This document shows positions 45,934-54,500 of a stretch of DNA of 64,000 bases, piece by piece. This DNA is from Streptomyces tagetis (GTDB lineage: Bacteria; Actinomycetota; Actinomycetes; Streptomycetales; Streptomycetaceae). The stretch is taken from the NCBI RefSeq assembly GCF_018069565.1, contig NZ_JAGPNL010000006.1:1-64000 (forward strand), given 5' to 3'. The position numbers and the translations under genes are program-made. The notes beneath the pieces were generated by a model. That model saw nothing but the letters and a program-made list of their open reading frames with translations, was not told where the DNA came from and made no database searches. How positions within the stretch are numbered: position 1 is the first letter of the stretch; each line of letters begins with the position of its first letter.

Positions 45934-46008
45934 ACTGCTCTTTCTCTCGTTGTCCTGGTCCACCGTGAGTCCTCCGCGGTCCGGACCGCCTGGCGGCCCG
46001 GACGACCG

Positions 46009-46033
46009 CCCGGCCGCCACGCGGGCGGCCGGG
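46009..46033 (-). terminator. Hairpin after TagF-like paralogue 4
   Basis: CCCGGCCGCC (46009-46018) pairs with GGCGGCCGGG (46024-46033) around ACGCG, 60 bases beyond the stop of paralogue 4 and upstream of paralogue 3. It probably separates the two transcripts. Confidence 0.5.
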
Positions 46034-46092
46034 AGGGGACGGGCCGCGAAGAGCTGCGGGGCAAGTGGACTCCCGGTGGACGGAAAGCCGAA

Positions 46093-47433
46093 TCAAAGGC
46101 TATCTGTGGTCCTGCGGGAACCCGCAGAGTGTGGCACGCGGGCGGAGGCGGTGCGTCCAGAAAGGGCCACGGCGGACCGGGCCGGCCGGCGCGCGCAGAG
46201 CGGTACGACCGGCGGAAGGTCCGTTTCCCCCAGCACGATGTGACGTACGACACGCTCGGCGGCGTGTCCGTCGTCGTACCGGCAGAACCGCTCGCGGAAC
46301 GCGGCCCGCAGCCGGGCGGACTCCGCGCCGTCCCACCGGCCCGAGGCGAGCAGCCCGGTCAGCTCGTCCTCCGTGCGGACGACCGGGCCCGGCGGGCGCG
46401 TGCGTACGGCGACCCAAGCGTCGCGGGCGTCGCGGGCCGGGCCACGGGCCGCGCCGGGCGCCGGGAGGGCCGCCGCCTCCCCGGCGAGGACGACGATCGG
46501 CCGGTCCAGCACCGCGTAGTCGAAGACCAGCGGCGAACCGTCCGTGACCAGCACGTCCGCGGCGAGCAGCAGCGACTCCACGCGCGGGTGCCCGGTCACG
46601 TCCAGCAGCCGGGGGTGGCGCGGCGGCACGGGGGCCGGCGGGGCGCCGTCCGGGTGCTCGGCGCGCAGCAGTACCGCGTGGCGCGGGCCGAGCCGGGTCA
46701 GCAGGCGCCCCAGGTCCGGCCCCGGCGGCCGGGCGGGCCGGTGCGCGCGGTACGCGGGCGCGTAGAGGACCGTGATCACGCCGCCGGGGAGGCCGAGCGT
46801 CTGGCGCAGCCGGGCCACGTCCTCCTCCGTCGCCCGCAGCAGCGCGTCGGTGCGCGGCTGTCCGAACTCCGGGACCGGGCGGGTGCGCCCGCGGTCGGGC
46901 GCGGGGCGCGGGGAGAGCGGGATCACACCGTCCCGGACGCCACTCCCGCGTGGCGGACGCCCGGCGTCCGTGCCCCGGACCCCGGCCGGACCGGGCCCGG
47001 TGACGCCGAGCGGGGCGCCCGCCCCGGTCCGCACCACGATCTGGCCGCGCCGCGTGACCAGCCGGCCGTCGAGGTCGGTGCCGTGTACCAGGTAGCGGGA
47101 GCGGGCCAGTGCCGTCCAGTACGCGGCCGTGCCCGGCGTCAGGCGCCGGGGGCCGGGCGGCAGGGTGTGGTGGTGCGCCGGGTCGGCGGCCCACGCCGTG
47201 CGGATGTGCGGGGCGACGGTGCGGAACGCCTGCTCCAGCGCGCCCGGATCGCCCCCGCCGCGCCCCCGGTCGGCGGCGAAGAGGGCCCGGTCGGCGCGGA
47301 GCGGCAGGGTGCGCTGGAACCGGTAGTGCAGCCGCAGCGCCGGTCCGCGGACCGCGCGCAGCAGTCCGGCCAGGCACCGGCGCGCGGACACCGGGACCAG
47401 GTGCGCGGGGGCGATGACGGGGAACCGGGGCAC
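46093..47433 (-). CDS. Degenerate TagF-like protein lacking the GT2 domain (paralogue 4)
   Basis: A 446-residue protein. The first 12 residues, MPRFPVIAPAHL, echo the start of paralogues 2 and 3 (MPRFSIVVPSHG), but most of the GT-A domain is missing, as if an internal deletion had joined its first strand to the TagF-like half. That half keeps the C-terminal FRERFCRYDDGHAAERVVRH and VLYAPAYRAHRP, but the catalytic motif THHGTPLK has become TGAGAPLG, LLRAHY has become LLRAEH, and TDYSSIMFDY has become TDGSPLVFDY. The frame is intact with strong third-position GC, so it seems maintained. It may be inactive, regulatory or substrate-shifted. Confidence 0.75.
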   Translation of the reverse strand: MPRFPVIAPAHLVPVSARRCLAGLLRAVRGPALRLHYRFQRTLPLRADRALFAADRGRGGGDPGALEQAFRTVAPHIRTAWAADPAHHHTLPPGPRRLTPGTAAYWTALARSRYLVHGTDLDGRLVTRRGQIVVRTGAGAPLGVTGPGPAGVRGTDAGRPPRGSGVRDGVIPLSPRPAPDRGRTRPVPEFGQPRTDALLRATEEDVARLRQTLGLPGGVITVLYAPAYRAHRPARPPGPDLGRLLTRLGPRHAVLLRAEHPDGAPPAPVPPRHPRLLDVTGHPRVESLLLAADVLVTDGSPLVFDYAVLDRPIVVLAGEAAALPAPGAARGPARDARDAWVAVRTRPPGPVVRTEDELTGLLASGRWDGAESARLRAAFRERFCRYDDGHAAERVVRHIVLGETDLPPVVPLCARRPARSAVALSGRTASARVPHSAGSRRTTDSL

Positions 47434-47536
47434 GGGACATCCCTCACAGGAGCGGCGGGGGCGTTCGGCCCGGGAACGGCCGATGAACCGATTTGGTTAC
47501 GGCCGCCGCGGCATTCGGGGCCCCACCGGCCACGAC

Positions 47537-47568
47537 GAGGGGCGGACCGGAGACCCGGCCCGCCCCTC
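47537..47568 (-). terminator. Terminator of the sugar ABC operon
   Basis: GAGGGGCGG (47537-47545) pairs with CCGCCCCTC (47560-47568), and the inner CCGG (47547-47550) with CCGG (47555-47558). It begins about 20 bases beyond the stop of the last permease gene. Confidence 0.6.
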
Positions 47569-47587
47569 AAGGGTGATGTCACGGCGG

Positions 47588-48508
47588 CTACTTGACGGCG
47601 CCGGCCATCACGCCCGACACGAACTGCCGCTGGAACGCGAAGAACACGGCCAGCGGGATCACCATGGAGATGAACGCGCCCGGCGCCAGCACGTCGATGT
47701 TGTTGCCGAACTGCCGTACCTGCGTCTGGAGGGCGACCGTGATGGGCTGGCTGCCGGAGTCGGCGAAGATCAGCGCCACCAGCAGGTCGTTCCACACCCA
47801 CAGGAACTGGAAGATGCCCAGGCTCGCGATGGCGGGACCGCCGAGCGGCAGCACCACCCGCGCGAACAGCCGCAGTTCACCGGCGCCGTCCAGCCGGGCC
47901 GCCTCCAGCAGCTCCCGGGGGATCTCCGCGAAGAAGTTCCGCAGCAGGAACACCGCGAACGGCAGCCCGAAGCCGACGTGGAACAGGACCACCCCGAGCA
48001 CCGAACCGAACAGGCCGACCTTGCCGAAGAGTTCGGCGATCGGGATCAGCGCCACCTGCACCGGCACGACCAGCAGCCCGACCACGGCCAGGAACCACCA
48101 GTCGCGGCCCGGGAACTCCATCCACGCGAACGCGTACCCCGCCAGCGAGCCGATGACGACCACCAGGAGCGTCGCCGGGACCGTGATGAGCACGGTGTTG
48201 ACGAGGGAGCCGGTGATGTCGCCGTTGCGCAGCAGCTCCGCGTAACTGGCGAAGGTGAGCTGCGACGGCTTCGTCAGCACCGTCCACCAGCCGTCCGCCG
48301 CCATGTCCTGGGGGCTGCGCAGCGAGGACAGCAGCAGGCCGATGGTCGGCACCAGCCAGAACAGGCCCACCAGGACCAGGAAGACCCGCACCGCTCCGCC
48401 GCCGGCCCGCTCGGCCAGCCGGGAGGCCGGCGACCGCCTCGCCGGGCCGGGTGAGCCGGACGCCGCCTGCTCCGCCGCCCCGGTCACGGTCTCCGCCTGC
48501 GCGGTCAT
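47588..48508 (-). CDS. Carbohydrate ABC transporter permease (MalG type)
   Basis: A 306-residue inner-membrane permease with six TM helices after a ~35-residue cytoplasmic tail. The EAA loop that contacts the ATPase is EAARLDGAGELRLFARVVLP (about residues 195-214), and the C-terminus FQRQFVSGVMAGAVK is the hallmark of MalG-type CUT1 permeases. The ATG at 48508 overlaps the stop of the MalF-type gene by four bases. No ATPase gene lies in the operon; in streptomycetes such importers usually share the ATPase MsiK. The sugar is unknown. Confidence 0.92.
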   Translation of the reverse strand: MTAQAETVTGAAEQAASGSPGPARRSPASRLAERAGGGAVRVFLVLVGLFWLVPTIGLLLSSLRSPQDMAADGWWTVLTKPSQLTFASYAELLRNGDITGSLVNTVLITVPATLLVVVIGSLAGYAFAWMEFPGRDWWFLAVVGLLVVPVQVALIPIAELFGKVGLFGSVLGVVLFHVGFGLPFAVFLLRNFFAEIPRELLEAARLDGAGELRLFARVVLPLGGPAIASLGIFQFLWVWNDLLVALIFADSGSQPITVALQTQVRQFGNNIDVLAPGAFISMVIPLAVFFAFQRQFVSGVMAGAVK

Positions 48509-49851
48509 CGCCGCACCTCCCGCCTGAGCCGCCGGACGTTGAACCACATCACCGGGATGACCAGGAGCAGCAGGAGCACCGCGATGGCGCTCGCCACACC
48601 CGGCTGGTCCGCGGCGAAGCCCTTGCGGTACAGCTCCAGGGCGAGCACGTTGGCGTCGTCCTGGGAGGAGCCGGGGGCGATGATGAAGACCAGGTCGAAC
48701 ACCTTCAGCACGTTGATCATCAAGGTGACGACGACGACCGCCAGGACCGGTGCCAGCATCGGCACCGTGACCCGCCGGAAGACCTGCCACTCGTTGGCGC
48801 CGTCGACCCGCGCCGCCTCCATCAGCTCCCGGGGCACCGCCGCCAGACCGGCCGCGATCAGCACCATGGCGAAGCCCGCCCACATCCACACGTACGATCC
48901 GATGATGGCCGGGGTGACGAGGGTGGGGCCGAGCCAGTCCAGCCCGTTGTACGGCTCCTTGAAGTTGTCGGCGGGCAGCCGCAGCAGCGCTCCGTCGGCC
49001 GCCGCGGGCAGCGTGAACGTGCCGTCGGCGGACGCCTTCGCCGTGGCGACGACCCGGCCGTCCTTGACGGCCTCGATCCGCATCCCGGCGTACCCCGGCT
49101 CGCCCGCGTCGACCTCGCCGAGCCGTCCGACGCCCTTGCCGCGGGTGAAGTCCTGCCAGGTGGTGCCGGTGACCTTGTCCGGCTCGGGGCGCGGGGCCGC
49201 CGCGTCCCTCGCGTCGTCCGGCATCCGTTCCGGGGCGACGCCGACCAGCGGCAGCGCCACCGGCTCGCCCGCCCGCACCGGCTCCCGGGTGACGAACGCG
49301 CCGCCGCCCGCCGCCTCCAGCGGCGAGTCGCGGCCCGGGTGCGCCTTCGGGAACGCCGACGACTCGGCGAAGGTGTCGTGCACGCCGACCACCACCGCGT
49401 TGGCGACGCCCTTGTCCGGGTCCTGGTCGTAGACGAGGCGGAAGATGATGCCGGCCGCCAGCATGGAGATCGCCATCGGCATGAAGACGACCAGTTTGAA
49501 CGCGGTGCCCCAGCGGATGCGTTCGGTCAGCACGGCGAAGACGAGGCCGAGCGCGGTGGCGACGGTCGGCGCGAACACCACCCAGACGACGTTGTTCTTC
49601 AGGGCGGTGCGGATGCCGTCGTCGGTGAAGAGCGCCCGGTAGTTGTCGACTCCGGCGAACCCGTCTCCGGACTGGTCGTAGAGGCTGCGGATCAGCGAGT
49701 ACCCGATCGGGTAGACCACGAGCGCGCCGAGCAGGACCAGGGCGGGCAGCAGGAAGAGCACCGCCACGGTCGTACGGGTGCCGGTCACGCTCTTGCGCGG
49801 TGCGGGTGCGGCGGGGGCCCCGGAGGCCCCCGCCGCGCCGGAGGACGTCAT
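48505..49851 (-). CDS. Sugar ABC transporter permease (MalF type) with large periplasmic insert
   Basis: A 448-residue permease, about 150 residues longer than usual. TM helices are near residues 28-50, 87-107, 117-140, then 311-335, 365-390 and 421-437. Between the third and fourth lies an extracytoplasmic insert (about 148-308) containing GRVVATAKASADGTFTLPAA, which looks like an Ig-like or carboxypeptidase-regulatory beta-sandwich. The EAA loop is EAARVDGANEWQVFRRVTVP. E. coli MalF also carries a large periplasmic loop that contacts the binding protein, but at another place. It lies 3 bases after the binding-protein gene and overlaps the MalG-type gene. Confidence 0.88.
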   Translation of the reverse strand: MTSSGAAGASGAPAAPAPRKSVTGTRTTVAVLFLLPALVLLGALVVYPIGYSLIRSLYDQSGDGFAGVDNYRALFTDDGIRTALKNNVVWVVFAPTVATALGLVFAVLTERIRWGTAFKLVVFMPMAISMLAAGIIFRLVYDQDPDKGVANAVVVGVHDTFAESSAFPKAHPGRDSPLEAAGGGAFVTREPVRAGEPVALPLVGVAPERMPDDARDAAAPRPEPDKVTGTTWQDFTRGKGVGRLGEVDAGEPGYAGMRIEAVKDGRVVATAKASADGTFTLPAAADGALLRLPADNFKEPYNGLDWLGPTLVTPAIIGSYVWMWAGFAMVLIAAGLAAVPRELMEAARVDGANEWQVFRRVTVPMLAPVLAVVVVTLMINVLKVFDLVFIIAPGSSQDDANVLALELYRKGFAADQPGVASAIAVLLLLLVIPVMWFNVRRLRREVRR

Positions 49852-49854
49852 CGG

Positions 49855-51234
49855 TCAGCCTCCGTAGGCGGCAGCCGCGTCCGCCTCCAGCCGCGCCTGG
49901 GTGCCGGCGATGTCCTTCGGGTTCTTCAGGAAGTCCTGGAGGGCCTTCCACTCGCCCTTGCCGGGCGTGCCGCCGAACGCCTGCGGAGCCTGGTCGGACA
50001 TGTCGAAGCGGAAGTCGTCACCGGCCGCGATCAGCGCCTCGGCCATCGTCTTCTGCACCTCGTTGGGGTACGCGGAGGTGTCCACGGCCTTGTTCGGCGA
50101 CAGGAAGCCGCCCAGCTTCGCCTGGATCACCGCCGCGTCCGGGGAGGCGAGGAAGGTGGCGAGCGCCTGCGCGGCCTCGGAGTCCTTCAGGATGACGGCC
50201 GCGTCGCCGCCCGAGACCACCGGCGCGGTGTCACCGACGGACGGGAACGGGAACACCTTGGCGTCGGTGCCGACCTTCGCCTCGGTCTCCGCGATGTTGA
50301 CCTGCACGAAGTCGCCCTCGTAGACCATGGCTGCCTTGGGCTGGTCGCCGCCGGTGAAGGTCTGCGTCACCGAGGCGGGGAACTCTGTCTGGAGCGCGCC
50401 GGAGGGGCCGCCCGCGACGTAGTCCTTCTTGCCCCAGATCTCGGCGAGGGTGGTCAGGGCCTCCTTGACGGAGGGGTCCGTCCACTTGATCTCGTGCTGG
50501 GCGAGCTGGTCGTACTTCTCCGGTCCGGCCTGCGACAGGTAGACGTTCTCGAACCAGTCGGTGAGCGTCCAGCCGTCCGCGCCGCCCACCGAGAAGGGGG
50601 TGACACCGGAGTCGTAGACGGTCTGCGCGGTGGCCAGCAGCTCGTCCCAGCTCTTGGGCTCGTCGGCGCCCGCGTTCTCGAAGACCTGCGCGTTGTACCA
50701 GATCAGGGACTTGTTGGCGGCCTTGTAGTAGACGCCGTAGGGTTTGCCGTCGACCGAGCCGATCTCCTGCCAGCCGGCGGAGTAGTTCTTGGCCAGCTCC
50801 TTGGTGGCCTCGGCGCCCAGCGGCTTGGCCCAGCCCTTCTCGACGGCCTGCTTGATGGCGCCGGGCTGCGGCAGCATCGCCACGTCCGGCGGGGCGCCGC
50901 CCGCGATCTTCGAGCCGAGGAAGTTGATGATCGGGTCCTGCGCGGGGACGAACGTCACCTTGGCGCCCGTGCGCTTCTCGAACTCGGCGAGGACCTTCTT
51001 GAAGTTGTCCTGTTCGGCGCCGGTCCAGACGGCGGCGACCTCCAGGCTCTGGCCGTCCAGCCGGGGGAGGGTGACGGTGGTGGCGGTCTTGCCGCCGTCC
51101 TGCGCGCCGCTCTTGCCGCCCTTGTCGCCGTCCCCGCCGCCGCAGGCGGTGAGCGAGAGCGCGAGGGCCCCCGCGGCGACCACGGCCGCGGTCCGCGCGG
51201 CTCTGCCTGTCCGGATGCTGTTGTTCGTCCGCAT
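49855..51234 (-). CDS. Extracellular sugar-binding lipoprotein
   Basis: A 459-residue solute-binding protein of a CUT1-type importer. The signal peptide ends in the lipobox LTAC with Cys31, followed by a Gly/Asp/Lys-rich linker, so the mature protein is a membrane-tethered lipoprotein. Characteristic segments are GQSLEVAAVWTGAEQDNFKKVL, FEKRTGAKVTFVPAQDP and KPYGVYYKAANKSLIWYN. It is the first gene of the operon with two permeases. I chose ATG 51234 from the signal peptide; the frame runs upstream without meaning. The ligand cannot be predicted. Confidence 0.92.
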   Translation of the reverse strand: MRTNNSIRTGRAARTAAVVAAGALALSLTACGGGDGDKGGKSGAQDGGKTATTVTLPRLDGQSLEVAAVWTGAEQDNFKKVLAEFEKRTGAKVTFVPAQDPIINFLGSKIAGGAPPDVAMLPQPGAIKQAVEKGWAKPLGAEATKELAKNYSAGWQEIGSVDGKPYGVYYKAANKSLIWYNAQVFENAGADEPKSWDELLATAQTVYDSGVTPFSVGGADGWTLTDWFENVYLSQAGPEKYDQLAQHEIKWTDPSVKEALTTLAEIWGKKDYVAGGPSGALQTEFPASVTQTFTGGDQPKAAMVYEGDFVQVNIAETEAKVGTDAKVFPFPSVGDTAPVVSGGDAAVILKDSEAAQALATFLASPDAAVIQAKLGGFLSPNKAVDTSAYPNEVQKTMAEALIAAGDDFRFDMSDQAPQAFGGTPGKGEWKALQDFLKNPKDIAGTQARLEADAAAAYGG

Positions 51235-51568
51235 TACCTGCCCCGTTCTTCGTTCCTCGTCGAACGCTCGGCGCTTTTCCCGTGCGGGTCTGGTGTACGC
51301 CAGGGGGGTGAGGGCGGCAAGGGCGCGTCCCGGGCCGGACCCAAGATCGTAATGCCCTCGTGACCAGCGGCGGGGGCGGAAACCGCCGAGTGATCTACGC
51401 GCGTACGGGCAGGGGTGGTTGACGGGGTGTGAGGTGGGGCGGGGAGGGGTATCAGGGGTGGGTTTCTCTCGCGTCCCTCGCGGGTGCCGAGGGGCGCCAG
51501 GGGCCGGGGTGCCCCCGGACGGGGCGGGGGCACCTGGCGTCTCCCGGGGCCGGCCGGCGGCCGGCGGG
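51235..51568 (-). other. Promoter region of the sugar ABC operon
   Basis: 334 bases between the binding-protein gene and the end of the FHA/FtsK-like gene. A candidate promoter on the minus strand is TTGCCG (51320-51315), a 17-base spacer and TACACC (51297-51292). No convincing LacI-type operator was seen and no gene is supported. Confidence 0.4.
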
Positions 51569-54500
51569 TCAGAGCAGGGACGGCACCCGGGCCGCCGAGA
51601 CCTCCCGCGCCGCCCGCTCCAACGCGCTGGCCAGCAGCGCCAGATCGGTCGGCCCGTTGCCCAGCTCGCGGACCGGGCGCCGGGCCGGCGGGTCCCCCAT
51701 GCGGTGCCACTCCAGCGGGACCACCGTGGGCCGCAGGGTCGCCGTGCGCGGGATGCGGCCGGTGACCCGGCCCCCCTGGAACGGCGCCGTCCGGCCATCC
51801 GGGTACGTCAACCGCCCGCGTCCGGGGGCCGGTTCGTCCGGGCCCGGCACCGGCGCGTCCAGCGTGACGCGCAGCGCCGCCCGGCGCACCGGCTCCGTCT
51901 GCGCCGTACGGCCCCCGGGGCCGGTCGCGGCCACCAGGTGCACCCCGAGCCGCTCGCCCTCGCGCGCCACCGCCTCCACGGCCCGCAGCACCGACCCCGC
52001 CGCGGGCCGCCCCGGCGAGCCGAGCGGGGGAGCGACCAGGGCGTCGAGATCGTCCACGACCACCACGAGCCGCGGCAGCGGCGGCGCCGCCTCCGCCCGG
52101 CGCCGGGCCGCCCCGGGCCGCAGCCGCAGGGTGGAGCTGGGCGGGGAGTCGAGGTCCCCGGCGCCGGATATCGCCCCCGGGCCGCCGGTCGCCGTGCGCG
52201 GGGCCGCCATCCGGCCCGCCGCGCTCCCGGCGGCCCCGGCGGCCCCGGCGGACCCGGCGTACAGGGCGTGCCAGTCGGCGAAGTCGCTCCGGCCCAGCAA
52301 CTCGGCCCGCCGCTTCAGCTCGGCGCTGAGCGACTGGGCGAACTCCCGCATCCGCAGCGGGTCGTTGGCGGCGAGGTGGGTGGTGACGTGCGGGACGTCC
52401 GTGCAGACGTGCAGGCCCTCGCCGTGCGCGGCGCCCGCGCCGACGGCGTCCCGGCCGTCGACCAGCACGATGCCGAGCCGGTCGGGGCGTTCGGCCGAGG
52501 CGAGCGAGGCGACCAGCGCCCGCAGCAGCTCGGTCCGGCCGCTGCCGGGCGGCCCCTCGATCAGCAGGTGCGGGCCCTCCGCCACGAGGTCGGCGCCGAC
52601 CGGGCCGCGCGCCCCCGCGCCGAAGACGGCCTGCGCCCGCCCGCCCAGGGTGTCCGGGTCGTCGGCCGCGTCCGCCCAGCGGGCCATCAGGGAGGCCGGG
52701 GTGGCCCGCGCGAGACCCAGTTCGTCCAGGAGCCGGGCCGCCTGGGGCAGCGGCGCCGACACACGCGCGTGCCGCTCGCCCGAGGCGTTCGCGGCGCGCA
52801 GCGGCGCCAGAGCCCGCGCGAACCGCTCGGCCCACGCCGGGGAGACCGCGTCCACCGTGCCGAGGGTCCCGTGCCCGGCCGGCCCGCCCGGCGACGTCCC
52901 GTACGGCGGGACCCGCAGCAGCCGCAGGGCGGTCGCCACGTCCCCGCTGAGCAGGGCGACGGCACCGCACCGCCGGAACACCGGCGAGACCGCGCAGGCC
53001 GCCTCGTAGGTCCGCGTGACCGGCGAGGTGGGGGAGGCGGCGGGCGTCTCGGCGAGGCACACCACGTGCACCCCGGCCCGCGGGCCCTCCACGGCGAGCC
53101 GCACCAGCGCCTCGCGCTCCTCCGCGCCGCCCGGGTCCCCGTCCACGACGACCACGGTGAACGGCCCGGCGAAGCCGTACGGCCCGGCCGCGCCGCCTTC
53201 CGGATCGGCGGGCCCGCCCAGGGGCGCGGGGGAGGGCGCGGTGGCCGGGGTGGCCGCCGGGGCGGCGGTGCCCGGGACGGGTTGCGCCGGGATCGCCCCG
53301 GCGCCGGCCGGACCGGCCGAGCCGCCGGAGCCGCCCGTGCCTCCCGAGGCCCCGGCGTCGCTCGTGCCTCTCATGTCTCCGGCGTTGCGTGCGTCTCCGG
53401 CGTCCCGCGTGTCCCGGGTGTCCCGGGTGTCGGCCAGGTGGTCGTCCAGACGGCGCAGCAGCTCCTGCGCGCGGGCCGCGCTCTGCTCCCGGTCGTAGGC
53501 GAACAGCAGCCGGCAGTCCTGGCCGTGTCCCGGGCGCAGATGCGGCAGCCAGCCCAGCCAGGACCACTCGGCCTCCCGCTCGGCCAGTGAACGGGAGCGG
53601 TCCGCGCTGATCAGCACGATCTCCAGCACATCGGGGGAGTGCAGCGCGGCGAGCTGCGCCACGACCGAGCGGGCCAGCCCGGCCAGCCGCTCGCGGGGTC
53701 CGGCCAGTCCGAGCGCCCCGGCCTCGCGCAGCCCGGCGGTCACCGGGACGGCCGGCAGCGGTATCCCGGTGCCGGGCGCCGGACGGTCGGCGGTGCCGAG
53801 CCGCACGGCCAGCGCCTCCGGGTGCCCCGGGCCGCGCTCCCACAGCCGCGGGCCCGGTCCCAGCGCCGTCAGCAGCAGCGCGGCCGGGTCCGGCCAGGTC
53901 TCCGGCGCGGGGGAGGGGCCGGTCGGCCGCCGGGCGGAGGCCGCCTCCTCGTCGTCCGCCGTGTACGCGTCCGGTCCGGCCGCGTCCTGCGGGCCCCGTA
54001 CGCCGGTCAGCCGCCGCGCCCACGCCCCGAGCCCGCCACGCCGACGGGTGCCCTGGTGCGCGTCCTCCGGCGTGTCGCGGTGCCCGCCCCGGGCGACGTC
54101 CCGGGGCACGTCCGTGCCCCGCAGCGGCGTCCCCTTGCGGCCCGTGCCCTCGCCCGGGTCCCCGAAGCCCCCGGGGTCGGCCGGGGGCGTCGCCCCCAGC
54201 GACGTGGCGCGCGGCGGGCCGCCGTGGTTCTCGATGCGCGGGGCGCCGCCCTGCCCCGGCACCACCGGCTGCCCGCCCGGCACCCCGCCGGTGCCGTGTC
54301 CGGGCGTGTCGTACGCCGCCGTGCCGTGCCCCGGCGTGTCGAAGCCCCGCGTGCCGTACGCACCCGTGCCGTGTCCGGGCGTGCCGTACGCACCCGTGCC
54401 GGACCCCGGCGTGCCCGACCCCTGCCTGCCCGACCCCGGCGTGCCGTGCCCCGGGGCGCCGTGCGGCGACACGCCGTGGCCCGCCGTGCCGTACTCCGCG

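Noticed and set aside
47588..51234. Missing ABC ATPase as evidence of a broken importer
   Set aside because: Streptomycete CUT1 importers generally share the MsiK ATPase encoded elsewhere, so the lack is normal.
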